From contig CALFXX010000019.1 in NCBI GenBank assembly GCA_937952975.1, positions 1 through 55,096 of the forward strand: DNA of 55,096 nucleotides, in the 5' to 3' direction. The stretch comes from an uncultured Alcaligenaceae bacterium. Lineage in GTDB: Bacteria > Pseudomonadota > Gammaproteobacteria > Burkholderiales > Burkholderiaceae_B. Position numbers and translations under genes: made by a program. Of the stretch, positions 41,450-50,178 are shown one piece after another; position 1 is the stretch's first letter, and each line of letters starts with the position of its first letter. The notes beneath the pieces are model-generated. The model was given only the letters and a program-made list of their open reading frames with translations. It ran no database searches and was not told where the DNA came from.

Positions 41450-41473
41450 GTGCTCTAGTGAGTCAGAGAGCAC
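41450..41473. terminator. Hairpin between convergent Bug and oxidase genes
   Basis: GTGCTCT (41450-41456) and AGAGCAC (41467-41473) form a perfect 7-bp stem with a 10-nt loop, nine bases after the Bug stop. The surrounding 75 bp also show three imperfect TGAGYCAGA copies. No T-tract. Confidence 0.45.
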
Positions 41474-41515
41474 CCTTCATTGAGCCAGATCGCAGCCCAA
41501 TGAGGTCGCTTGCGG

Positions 41516-42664
41516 TTAAGCCTTGCGATGCAAAAAGCGTTCGCTCAGGTCGCTAAAATTGCCGCAGCCAATTTGCGTGAGTATTGCGTCGATTTCGCGG
41601 CGCATGATGGCAAAGACTTGGTCGGCACCAGCTTGACCAAGCGCGGCAACTGCATACAGTGTGGGGCGACCAAAGAAACAGGATTCTGCGCCTAAGCATT
41701 TCGCGGTGACTACATCTGAGCCTCGCCTCACGCCGCTATCTAGCATCAGCGTCATCCGATCACCCACCGCAGCGCGAATCGCCGGCAGCATTGAAATGGG
41801 TGAGGGTGCGCAATCCAACTGACGGGCGCCGTGGTTAGAAACGATAATGCCATCTAAGCCATGGTTCGCGGATTGAATCGCGTCATCGGGATGCAAGACC
41901 CCTTTGATCACTAAGGGGCCTTCCCACTCTCGACGAATGGCAGTTACGGTTTCCCAACTGGTCATGGGGGCAGGCGTCAGCGTGCCATACATGTCGGCCA
42001 CTTCGTCGGCGTTTGCGCCCTCGCGTGCATAGGGCTGCCAGTTGCTCATCATTGGCATCCCACCTGATTTTAGGTATTGCAATAACCAGCCAGGTCGACT
42101 CAACGTGTCAAGCATAATTGAGGGCGTCATACGAAAGGGCCTTGTAAACCCGTTACGACGGTTGCGCTCACGGTTCGAGTTCACTGGCACATCCACGGTG
42201 ATCACCAGTACGCCGACTTTGGCCTCGCGTGCGCGGCGCACCAGATCCATATTGATCCGGTGATCGCTCGTGGCGTACATCTGAAACCATACGTTATCGG
42301 GCGCAATCTTTGCGGCATCTTCAATCCTGAAATTGCTCGCACTTGATAACAAGAAGGGCACATTGGCCTTTTTAGCGGCCGCAGCAAGCATGCTGTCGGC
42401 GCCAACGCGAAACAGGCCGGCCATCCCAGTCGGTGAGATGCCGATCGGGCTTGAGTACTTTCGGCCAAACAGGGTGGTTGACTGATCGCGCGTGGTGACG
42501 TCATTCAGGTAGCGTGGCAATAGTTGATAGTCGCTAAAGGCTTCGCGGTTGCGCACCATACCCAGTTCGTCATCCGCACCGCCATCGATAAAGTCAAAGG
42601 CGATCTGAGGCAATTTACGTCGGGCCATAGCCCTGAAGTCGTGCAAGTTAATGGCAGGGCGCAT
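41516..42664 (-). CDS. FMN-dependent alpha-hydroxyacid oxidase/dehydrogenase
   Basis: A 382-aa enzyme of the lactate dehydrogenase (LldD), mandelate dehydrogenase and glycolate oxidase family, oxidising a 2-hydroxyacid to the 2-oxoacid. Blocks: FDFIDGGADDE, SPIGISPTGMAG, FQMYATSDHR, ITVDVPVNSNRERNRRNGF, VIKGVLHPDDA, the catalytic histidine in IIVSNHGARQLDCAP, and the phosphate-binding MLDSGVRRGSDVV. The usual SNHGGRQLD has alanine in place of the second glycine. The central loop sequence may indicate membrane contact as in LldD/MdlB. It lies between two Bug receptors. Confidence 0.92.
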   Translation of the reverse strand: MRPAINLHDFRAMARRKLPQIAFDFIDGGADDELGMVRNREAFSDYQLLPRYLNDVTTRDQSTTLFGRKYSSPIGISPTGMAGLFRVGADSMLAAAAKKANVPFLLSSASNFRIEDAAKIAPDNVWFQMYATSDHRINMDLVRRAREAKVGVLVITVDVPVNSNRERNRRNGFTRPFRMTPSIMLDTLSRPGWLLQYLKSGGMPMMSNWQPYAREGANADEVADMYGTLTPAPMTSWETVTAIRREWEGPLVIKGVLHPDDAIQSANHGLDGIIVSNHGARQLDCAPSPISMLPAIRAAVGDRMTLMLDSGVRRGSDVVTAKCLGAESCFFGRPTLYAVAALGQAGADQVFAIMRREIDAILTQIGCGNFSDLSERFLHRKA

Positions 42665-42769
42665 AGGTGCAATAGTCCTTAAAGGTGTTACCTAACCGCC
42701 CAGAGGGTGAAGGCGGCAAAATTTCATGTTAAAAGATTAACAAAATAATACCTAACTGTCGGAGACCCC

Positions 42770-43753
42770 ATGAAATCGTTTGTCCAAAAGCTAAGCGCCG
42801 TTGTTGCGTGTTCTGCTACAGCATTGTTTGCGATGGGCGCACAAGCCCAAGGTACCTTTCCAGAGAAATCGATTCGAATGGTGGTGCCGTATAACGCTGG
42901 TGGGGGCACGGACGTGCTTGCCCGGGCGATTGCAGTGGGTGCCGGCAAGATACTGAAGCAAACGATCGTGGTCGACAATAAACCCGGCGCCAGCGGCATG
43001 ATTGGGTCTGACTTCGTGGCCAAGGCCGCGCCTGATGGCTACACTATTTTGATGACTGCGGCCGATACGCATTCGATCAACCCGCACGTTTACCCGAAGA
43101 TCACCTACGACGCACTAAAAGATTTTGTACCAATCGCTCAGGTCGGCTTGTTGCCCTACGCCTTGGTCGTGAATCCTAAAGTTGCTGCAAAAAATATTGA
43201 TGAGTTTATCGCCTTGGCAAAAAGCCAGCCTGGCAAACTGACCTATGCCTCTTGGGGTGTGGGCAGCTCAAGCCAGGTGGCAATGGAGATGCTCAAAGTC
43301 ACAAGCAAGCTTGATATCTTGCACGTTCCGTTTACAGGGGCGGCTCCGGCTATGACTGCGGTGTTGGCAGGCCAGGTTGACTCGATGTTTGTGCCCCTGA
43401 GTTTGGCTGTGCCCAATGCTGAAGCCGGCAAAGTGGTCGTGATGGGTCTGGGTGCCCCGGCTCGATTTGTGGGTGCGCCTAATATCCCAACCTTGGCAGA
43501 GCAAGGGATTAAAGTCTTTACCTCTCCTTGGATTTCAATTCTTGGACCAGCAAAAATGCCTAAGGCTGCGGTGGATGTGATTTACAGCGCGGTGAACGAA
43601 GCTGTTAAAGATCCGCAAATCATTGACTTGATGGTGAAGGGTGGTTTGCAACTCGATGTTTTAAATCCTGAACAGTTTGGCAAAGTTCTCGTGTCAGAAT
43701 ACGAGCACTGGGGTGCAACCGTGAAGGCCGCTGGCATTAAAGCGGATCAGTGA
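42770..43753 (+). CDS. Bug-family TTT substrate-binding protein (4)
   Basis: A 327-aa receptor with signal peptide ending GAQAQ. Motifs: FPEKSIRMVVPYNAGGGTDVLAR, VDNKPGASGMIGSDFVA, APDGYTILMTAADTH, LTYASWGVGSSSQVAME, LHVPFTGAAPAMT. The ligand-loop residues differ from copies 1-3 (PFTGA instead of PYKGT), suggesting another ligand. CGGAG lies before the ATG. It is divergent from the hydroxyacid oxidase, so the oxidase substrate is a guess for its ligand. Confidence 0.93.
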   Translation: MKSFVQKLSAVVACSATALFAMGAQAQGTFPEKSIRMVVPYNAGGGTDVLARAIAVGAGKILKQTIVVDNKPGASGMIGSDFVAKAAPDGYTILMTAADTHSINPHVYPKITYDALKDFVPIAQVGLLPYALVVNPKVAAKNIDEFIALAKSQPGKLTYASWGVGSSSQVAMEMLKVTSKLDILHVPFTGAAPAMTAVLAGQVDSMFVPLSLAVPNAEAGKVVVMGLGAPARFVGAPNIPTLAEQGIKVFTSPWISILGPAKMPKAAVDVIYSAVNEAVKDPQIIDLMVKGGLQLDVLNPEQFGKVLVSEYEHWGATVKAAGIKADQ

Positions 43754-43893
43754 TCGGCAGCAGAGTGCGTTGAGCTCCATTCAGTAGGCAAGCGCAACGG
43801 CCTGCGAGCGCTAACGCTGACTGAAGCCTGATGCCTATGGAAGTCTAGAATTTGTTCACGTTTGTCTAAATTAAATTAACCAGGAAGTCACTT

Positions 43894-44490
43894 ATGAAAT
43901 TAGCTTTTTCTCCTGCCAGTCCCTACGTGCGTAAAGTCATGGCTTGTGCAGTTGCACGCGGAATTGATGGTCAGATCGAAAAGTGGGTTATTCCTACAAC
44001 TGACGCAGCGCTGATACCCGTGAACCCCTTGTCAAAGGTGCCAACGCTTGTACTCGACAACGGCACCACCTTGTTTGATAGCCCGGTCATTTGCGAGTAT
44101 CTGGACAGCCTAGGTTCGGCTGCGCCACTTTTCCCTGCAGCGGGCCCTGCTCGCTGGGCTGCTTTGCGTCAACAAGCGCTCGGTGATGGCATTTTGGATG
44201 CTAGCCAGCCACGTCGCCGTGAAATTGCTTTGCCGCAAGATGAAGGCCGTATTGGCTACATTCAGTTGCAGCAAGGTAAGGTGACGCGTGCGTTGGCAGA
44301 TCTTGAAAAAGATGCAGCAAACCTGAACAAGCTCAACACCATTGGTGAGATCACCATCGCTTGTGCTCTAGGTTACCTCGACTTTCGCTTTGCGAACGAG
44401 CCTTGGCGCCCTGGCCATCCTAAGCTTGAAGCTTGGTACGCTTCGGTTGTGAACTTGCCTGCCTTGGCCCAAACAGCACCTGTTGGTTAA
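43894..44490 (+). CDS. Glutathione S-transferase family protein
   Basis: A 198-aa protein with an N-terminal thioredoxin-like GST domain (KLAFSPASPYVRKVMACAVARG, NPLSKVPTLVLDNG, LFDSPVICEYLDSL) and a helical C-domain (ARWAALRQQALGDGILDA). SPASPYVRKV suggests a serine-type active site as in beta- or zeta-like bacterial GSTs. Substrate unknown. CCAGGAAG lies before the ATG. Confidence 0.9.
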   Translation: MKLAFSPASPYVRKVMACAVARGIDGQIEKWVIPTTDAALIPVNPLSKVPTLVLDNGTTLFDSPVICEYLDSLGSAAPLFPAAGPARWAALRQQALGDGILDASQPRRREIALPQDEGRIGYIQLQQGKVTRALADLEKDAANLNKLNTIGEITIACALGYLDFRFANEPWRPGHPKLEAWYASVVNLPALAQTAPVG

Positions 44491-44534
44491 TCTTGGCTCT
44501 GGTTTTACTAGGCAGCCTCACTTAAGCCGCCAGA

Positions 44535-44578
44535 TTTCGAGTCGAAACCATCTGAAACACATGGGGTTCGACTCGAAA
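44535..44578. terminator. Long inverted repeat after the GST gene
   Basis: Arms at 44535-44549 and 44564-44578 match at 14 of 15 positions (12 contiguous pairs, TTTCGAGTCGAA with TTCGACTCGAAA), with a 14-nt loop. It lies 45 bp after the GST stop. Each arm is itself nearly palindromic, so it could also be a protein-binding site. Confidence 0.6.
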
Positions 44579-44638
44579 CATTGTTGAAATGAGTGGCGTG
44601 TGAAGATGTGCCTGCGTAACAACACAGGAGTTCACGCC

Positions 44639-45286
44639 ATGAAATACACTTCAACTCGTTCACTGATCGCAGGTTTGGGTTTGACACTTGCAGCGGCAGG
44701 CGCCTTGGCACAATCGAGTGCTGGTCAATCCGCGTCACCGTCAGCGACACAGACACCAACTGCCCAGACAACACCCGCGGCACCATTGCCAGGCTCCGGA
44801 ATGGGCCCAGGCTCTGGCATGGGTCCTAGTGCAGAGACGCGTGCGCCAATGCAGCAAGGAGCAGGCCCACATGGCGGTATGCATCGCCAACAGCAGGCTG
44901 TTGGCAAAGGTGGTGGCGAAGGCCCGATGGGGCAAATTCCTCAGGCTATTATTGATCAGCTCGCCTTAACGCCGGTTCAAAAAACACAGTTCGATTCGGC
45001 TCAGGCCGCACGCAAAGAGATGCAGGCCAGCAAGCAGTCGCTGCGGGCCGAGCAACAAAAGGCGATGACCGAGCAGTTTGCGAAAGAGGTGATTGATCCG
45101 CGCGCAATCCTAGCGCAGCACAAGCAAATGCGCTCAGCACTGGAAACCAAAATGGATGTCGTACAACAAAAGTGGCTGACGTTTTGGGATGGTTTGTCAG
45201 CGCCACAAAAAACGACGCTTTCAAATTATCTGAAGTCTAAACACGCTGCGCATACGCAGAAAAAACCGGTGGCAGCGAAAGGTTGA
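44639..45286 (+). CDS. Periplasmic protein with LTxxQ motif, Spy/CpxP-like
   Basis: A 215-aa protein with signal peptide ending GALAQ. A low-complexity linker follows (SATQTPTAQTTPAAP, GSGMGPGSGMGP, HGGMHRQQQ), then a helical domain with LTPVQKTQFDSAQAARKEM (the LTxxQ signature), a middle helix and WLTFWDGLSAPQKTTLSNYLKSK. Such proteins are periplasmic chaperones or stress sensors. CAGGAG lies upstream of ATG 44639. It ends in a lysine-rich tail. Confidence 0.8.
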   Translation: MKYTSTRSLIAGLGLTLAAAGALAQSSAGQSASPSATQTPTAQTTPAAPLPGSGMGPGSGMGPSAETRAPMQQGAGPHGGMHRQQQAVGKGGGEGPMGQIPQAIIDQLALTPVQKTQFDSAQAARKEMQASKQSLRAEQQKAMTEQFAKEVIDPRAILAQHKQMRSALETKMDVVQQKWLTFWDGLSAPQKTTLSNYLKSKHAAHTQKKPVAAKG

Positions 45287-45359
45287 GTTGTGGTGAATAC
45301 GCGGGCGGTCTAGCGCCCGCGTATTCAAAGCAAGCGCCTACTTTAACCACGAAGCAATT

Positions 45360-46088
45360 TCAATGAATGCTTTCGTGTCCGAAGTAGGCGTTTTCTATCC
45401 GACGTGGTAAGTCTGACTCGCTGGTTGATGCCTCAAGTACGATTCGGCCTTGTACCAGCGCATAGACGCGATCTGATGCCGCTAAAGCTTTTTCAATTAA
45501 TTGCTCAACGAGCAAAACAGCAGTGCCCTTTGCGCGCAACTGCGCCACAACATTTAACACACGATCTACTAATACAGGCGACAAACCCGCAGAGGGTTCA
45601 TCGAGCATCAGCAAGCGCGGACGTCTGACAAGCCCTTGTGCAACCGCTAGCATCTGTTGTTGCCCGCCGCTTAAGGCGCCACCACGCTCGTTGCGCTTTG
45701 CTGCAATCTCGGGAAAATAGCTGAGCGCTTCATCGACACGTGCTGCACGTTCGCCGCGTGGTAAGTCATAGCCGGCTAATAACAAATTGTCATTGACTGA
45801 AATCTGGGTAAATACGCGATGCCCTTCGATGACGTGGACTAAACCTGCGGTTGCGGCTTGGCGAGGCGTTGTTTGCTTAAACGGCTTTCCATCAAAGGTG
45901 ACAGTGCCCGCTGTCACAGGTAACAAACCCGATAGCGCACACAACAAGGTCGATTTGCCCGCCCCATTAGGGCCGAGTAAACAAACGACTTCGCCTGCAG
46001 CGATCTGCAAGTCAACGCCATGCAAGACTTGAATCTTGCCATGACCAGCCTCAAGTTTGTTTACGGATAGTAGAGATTGTTGCTGCAT
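45360..46088 (-). CDS. livF: Branched-chain amino-acid-type ABC ATPase, LivF
   Basis: A 242-aa ATPase: VNKLEAGHGKIQVLHGVDL, Walker A LGPNGAGKSTLLCALSG, HVIEGHRVFTQISVNDNLLLAGY (LivF-specific), signature LSGGQQQMLAVAQGLV and Walker B LLMLDEPSAGLSP. I use ATG 46088, one base from the stop of the fused livMG gene. The frame to 46169 overlaps that gene. It is the last gene of a four-gene leftward unit. Confidence 0.92.
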   Translation of the reverse strand: MQQQSLLSVNKLEAGHGKIQVLHGVDLQIAAGEVVCLLGPNGAGKSTLLCALSGLLPVTAGTVTFDGKPFKQTTPRQAATAGLVHVIEGHRVFTQISVNDNLLLAGYDLPRGERAARVDEALSYFPEIAAKRNERGGALSGGQQQMLAVAQGLVRRPRLLMLDEPSAGLSPVLVDRVLNVVAQLRAKGTAVLLVEQLIEKALAASDRVYALVQGRIVLEASTSESDLPRRIENAYFGHESIH

Positions 46089-46089
46089 G

Positions 46090-47892
46090 TTAGCCGCCGA
46101 GGTAAGCATTGACGACCTCCTTGTGTGCTCTGATTTCGTCGGGTGTCCCCGCTGCAAGAATTTTGCCAAGATTTAAGACAGTGACGTCATCACAAATCTC
46201 AAAGATGAGATCAACGTGGTGCTCGACAAGCAGCACGCCAGTGCCGCAGGCGCTGATCGCTTGAATCAGAGCGCCGAGTTTTTTGATCTCGTCGTTTGAC
46301 AGACCAGCGGCGGGTTCATCAAGCATCAAAAAATCAGGCGCAATCATTAAGGCTCGCGCAATTTCGATAAAGCGCAGCTCACTGTGTTGAAGTCGATCTG
46401 TTCGGACGTGCGCCAACGCGCCCAGACCCACCACTTGCAGCAGCGCCATCGCTCTTTCTTTGAGCGCTTTGCGCTCGCGTCGCTCTTGTGGCATCGCGAG
46501 TAGCGCTTGAAGAAAATTCGCATGGCCCTTTGTTGCGCCGCCAATCATGACGTTTTCAAGGACCGAGATCTCGCCAACGATCCGAGGCGTTTGAAAGGTT
46601 CTGGAAATTCCGCGACTCGCGCGCACATGTGGCACGCCGGCCGGCAGTGATTCTGCACCGAGCGTTAAAGTGCCTTGGTTTGGGCTGTAATAGCCTGAGA
46701 TCACATTGAGGGTTGTGGTTTTGCCGCTACCGTTCGGGCCAATCAGACCGTGAATTTTTCCTGGCTTGACGTCGAGCGTTACGCCATCAATTGCACGTAC
46801 ACTTCCAAAAGACAACACGATATTCTGTAAACCTAGCGACTGTTGCGCAGAGTGATGTTGGTTTAATGCAGCAAGCAAAGCGGTTTGAGGGGCAACGGTT
46901 CGGTGCTTTTCGAGTGGACGTCGGTTATTAAAATCGAGTAGCACCGCGATGCCACCTGGCATCGCCAGCACAATCACCAGTAGCAAGAAGGCATATAAAA
47001 ATGTCGACCACGCGGCTAACGGCGCAGCGATCTCTGGCAAGATCACTAAAATAATGGTGCCAATCATTGGTCCATAAATTGAACCCCTGCCACCAATCAA
47101 AATAGAGATGAAGAAGAGTAGGGATAATTCAAAGGTGAATGCATCAGGGGTGATGTAGGTTTGTAGTCCGGCAAACAATCCTCCTGAGACCGCGGCCAAC
47201 GCCCCGGCCAAAATAAAAATAGGAATCAGCAGGCTGCTTTTTGAAATCCCACAGGCCTCAGCGGCGACCTCTGCATCGCGCACTGCAATGAGGCCACTAC
47301 CAAAGCGACTGCGTGCAACGTTGGTGCTCAACCAAGTGCATAGGGCAGCAAAGCCCAGGCATAAGTAATAAAAGCCAAGATTGCCGTCAAACGGTGCGGG
47401 CATCTCTGGCCCTGGTATGCCAATACCACCGCCTGTGACACTTTGCCAAGCCAGTGCGATTTGAGTCACGATGGTTGCGAAACCCAACGTGGTCATTGCA
47501 AAATAAAAAGTGCGTAGCCTGAGTGCCGGCAAACCCACAATGACGCCAAAGACTGCTCCCATGACCGCCGCGATCGGTAACGCAAAAAATACTGAAATAG
47601 GATCGAATAATTTTCCTGCAGTGAGCACACTGGTCGTGTAGGCGCCAATCGTCAGCAGTGCAACATAGCCAATCGCGAGTTGTCCTGCAAAACCTACGAC
47701 TAGATTTAAACCAGAAATCAGCACCCAGTAAATCGCAGCACGTGTACCAATGGATACCCAGTAGTCGTTACCAAGATAAGGTAAACCAAGTGCAACGACG
47801 ACTGCGGCAAGTAGCCAAAAGAGTTGAGTGCCGACGGGTTGCTGCGCTGAATTGCCAGAAGTCTGGGCATGGTCAGTGGTCTGAGTGCTCAT
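46090..47892 (-). CDS. livM: Fused LivM permease and LivG ATPase
   Basis: A 600-aa protein in two parts. Residues 1-330 form a LivM-type permease with about nine helices (VVGFAGQLAIGYVALLTIGAY, LRTFYFAMTTLGFATI, GRGSIYGPMIGTIIL). A linker at 330-350 leads into a LivG-type ATPase: SFGSVRAIDGVTLDVKPG, Walker A GLIGPNGSGKTTTLNVISG, RGISRTFQTPRI and Walker B FLMLDEPAAGLS. The ABC signature reads LQHSELRFIEIARAL, missing the usual LSGGQ glycines. The start overlaps the livH stop by one base. Permease-ATPase fusions occur in this family, which makes each transporter self-matched. Confidence 0.92.
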   Translation of the reverse strand: MSTQTTDHAQTSGNSAQQPVGTQLFWLLAAVVVALGLPYLGNDYWVSIGTRAAIYWVLISGLNLVVGFAGQLAIGYVALLTIGAYTTSVLTAGKLFDPISVFFALPIAAVMGAVFGVIVGLPALRLRTFYFAMTTLGFATIVTQIALAWQSVTGGGIGIPGPEMPAPFDGNLGFYYLCLGFAALCTWLSTNVARSRFGSGLIAVRDAEVAAEACGISKSSLLIPIFILAGALAAVSGGLFAGLQTYITPDAFTFELSLLFFISILIGGRGSIYGPMIGTIILVILPEIAAPLAAWSTFLYAFLLLVIVLAMPGGIAVLLDFNNRRPLEKHRTVAPQTALLAALNQHHSAQQSLGLQNIVLSFGSVRAIDGVTLDVKPGKIHGLIGPNGSGKTTTLNVISGYYSPNQGTLTLGAESLPAGVPHVRASRGISRTFQTPRIVGEISVLENVMIGGATKGHANFLQALLAMPQERRERKALKERAMALLQVVGLGALAHVRTDRLQHSELRFIEIARALMIAPDFLMLDEPAAGLSNDEIKKLGALIQAISACGTGVLLVEHHVDLIFEICDDVTVLNLGKILAAGTPDEIRAHKEVVNAYLGG

Positions 47893-48749
47893 TACACTCT
47901 CCTCGAGGCAACAGAGCCAAACAGGCCTTGTGGCGCAACAAGTAGCACCACAATAAACAAGGTAAATACAGCCACTGAGGCAAAAATCCCGCCAACTAAA
48001 AAGTTTGCAGCCTGCTGAAACAAGCCTAAGATTAAGCCGCCAATTACTGCGCCGCGATTATTGCCTAAGCCGCCAAGTGCGACCGGGACAAAGCCATAAA
48101 AATTTAATAAGGCACCATTGGCAAAGAACGCGAGCAGCAGTTCACCACCAGAAAAACCTGCGATACCACCGACGACGGCAGCCAACATATAGCTGGCTAC
48201 GCGTAGATTTCGTTCGGGCAGGCCCAGGGCCTGCGCCGCAAAATTATCTTCAGCGACTGCAACAAAGGCACGGCCAACGAGTGTGCGTCGATATAAATAC
48301 TCAAGCCCAATGATAGTTAACGCGCAAGCGACCACAGGGATCCAAAACTTTTCGTCCCAAACGCCTTCACCAAGCCCGACCAGTTTCGGAAACGGTCGTG
48401 GCTCGGTCCCCCATTCGATTGCGGTGACCTGTTGAATCATCAGCGCCAAGGCAAGTGTTGAAAGCACATACAAGTGCTGTTCAAGGCTTTTAAGCACGGG
48501 TCTGACGGCAACGATTTCGGTGATAAAGCCAATGATGGCGCAACACACCAACGTGGCAATAAAGCCCACAATGATCGGCAAGCCAAGTTTCAGGATGAAA
48601 TAGGAGCCAAAGACTCCGCCCAACATGCCGAGTTGCCCCGCGGTGAAACTCATCACTCGCGAGGTGGAGTACATGGTGTTGTAGGTAATGCCGACGAGCG
48701 CGTAAATCGCGCCCGCCGCCAAGCCGGCGGCGAGAATCGATGCAAACAT
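47892..48749 (-). CDS. livH: Branched-chain amino-acid-type ABC permease, LivH
   Basis: A 285-aa membrane protein with about eight helices. Family features are GAIYALVGITYNTMYSTSRVMSFTAGQLGMLGGVFG at the N-terminus and the EAA-like FVAVAEDNFAAQALGLPERNLRVASYMLAAVVGG. It partners the fused LivMG and LivF. It begins 27 bp after the binding protein. Confidence 0.92.
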   Translation of the reverse strand: MFASILAAGLAAGAIYALVGITYNTMYSTSRVMSFTAGQLGMLGGVFGSYFILKLGLPIIVGFIATLVCCAIIGFITEIVAVRPVLKSLEQHLYVLSTLALALMIQQVTAIEWGTEPRPFPKLVGLGEGVWDEKFWIPVVACALTIIGLEYLYRRTLVGRAFVAVAEDNFAAQALGLPERNLRVASYMLAAVVGGIAGFSGGELLLAFFANGALLNFYGFVPVALGGLGNNRGAVIGGLILGLFQQAANFLVGGIFASVAVFTLFIVVLLVAPQGLFGSVASRRV

Positions 48750-48775
48750 GTGTGCTTCCTGAGGGTTCGACTGAC

Positions 48776-49963
48776 TTAGTAGCCTGGTGCCAGTGCAAAG
48801 GTACCGTTTTTCGCAGAACGTGCTTCAGACATCACGATCTCATCGGTTGAGTAACCGTTGTGTTGATCTGGTGTGTAGTTGTAAGTACCAAAATGCCCTG
48901 GATAGTTTTTCAGAGAATTCCAGTACTGCACAATCCCTTCGGGCTTGGTTGAGCCACTTGCCCCAACTGCCTTGGCGATCAGATCAATGGCGTCGACCCC
49001 GCAGGCTACCCACCAAAGCAAGGTATCGTCTAGTCTGACGTTTGCTTTCAGCAGTTTGCCTACAAATTCTTCGCTTGCGGGTGGCAGCTTGCCTGAGGCG
49101 TCGTAGCTACAGCTCTTGTAGCCAATTGCATAAACCTTAGCCCAATTGTCTGGCTTATCTAAGAGGCCGGCAATCTCGCCCGAAGACACTGAAGGATGGC
49201 CCACAAACGAAACATCCCAATTCATTTTGGCACGCGTGTTGAACATACGTGAATACATACCGGTGCTGACGCTCCAGACAACAATGACCTCGGCGCCGCT
49301 ATTTTTTGCGCGAAGCATATCTGGCGTGAGATCCGACTGAGTTGAGTCGATGTTGGCTTGATAGGTCACCTCTGCGCCGTCCTTCTTAAACGCAGCAACA
49401 GAGGCGTTGACTGCGCTCACGCCGTAGCCTGTGGTATCGCCAATGACTGCGATCTTTTTAACTTTTAAAACTTTCAAACAGTAATTACGAACAGCATCAT
49501 CCCATTGTGTATTTGACGGGGTAATGCGAAATGCATTCGGGTATTTTTTTGTGTCGATCAGTGTATCAACCACACAGGGATGGATATTAGGCATTTTGGC
49601 GCGCGCCATAATTGGGGTCACCGCTAGCGATTCGCCTGAGTTTGTGGGGCCCCAGATTGCATGCACCTTTGCCTGACTGATCAGTTCGTTGGTGGCATTC
49701 ACCGCTTTCGTGGGATCACCCTGCGTATCGCGCGTGATGATTTCGATCTTTCGACCACCGATTCCACCCGCTGCATTAATAGCGTTTGCCGCAAATTGCA
49801 CGCCACGATCAAAGCCAATCGCCGGTGCTGAGCTTGGGCCCGTCATTGCTGCGAGCCAGCCGATTTTAATATTTTCAGTTTGCGCCAGGGCGATTCGTGG
49901 AAAAGACGAGGCTAAACCCAAGGCGCCCACGCTCGTTACGAAATTTCTACGAGAAATACTCAT
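48776..49963 (-). CDS. ABC substrate-binding protein, Leu/amide/urea type
   Basis: A 395-aa receptor with a twin-arginine-like signal (SISRRNFVTSVGALGLASSF, cleavage near ALAQ), so it may be Tat-exported. The type I fold is shown by NIKIGWLAAMTGPSSAPAIGF, FAANAINAAGGIGGRKIEIITRDTQGDP, IWGPTNSGESLAVTPI and AVIGDTTGYGVSAV. Ligands in this group range over amino acids, amides, urea and aromatic acids. It is the first gene of the ABC operon. Confidence 0.92.
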   Translation of the reverse strand: MSISRRNFVTSVGALGLASSFPRIALAQTENIKIGWLAAMTGPSSAPAIGFDRGVQFAANAINAAGGIGGRKIEIITRDTQGDPTKAVNATNELISQAKVHAIWGPTNSGESLAVTPIMARAKMPNIHPCVVDTLIDTKKYPNAFRITPSNTQWDDAVRNYCLKVLKVKKIAVIGDTTGYGVSAVNASVAAFKKDGAEVTYQANIDSTQSDLTPDMLRAKNSGAEVIVVWSVSTGMYSRMFNTRAKMNWDVSFVGHPSVSSGEIAGLLDKPDNWAKVYAIGYKSCSYDASGKLPPASEEFVGKLLKANVRLDDTLLWWVACGVDAIDLIAKAVGASGSTKPEGIVQYWNSLKNYPGHFGTYNYTPDQHNGYSTDEIVMSEARSAKNGTFALAPGY

Positions 49964-50178
49964 TTGTCTCTTCCTTTATATTCTGATTATTCAGATGGTT
50001 GTCTATTTCCCGTCTGTGTGCGGGACTTCTGAAACGAGTATATCTATCCAATCTGTAAAAGACAACACTCGATTTGATCTATTCTTCAAGGCAGTTAGGG
50101 TATTCGATAGTGTCCCATTCGCTCTCTAACAGCGGATGCGCTTTAAAAAACAAAAAACTAAAAATTAAGGTCGTTAAG

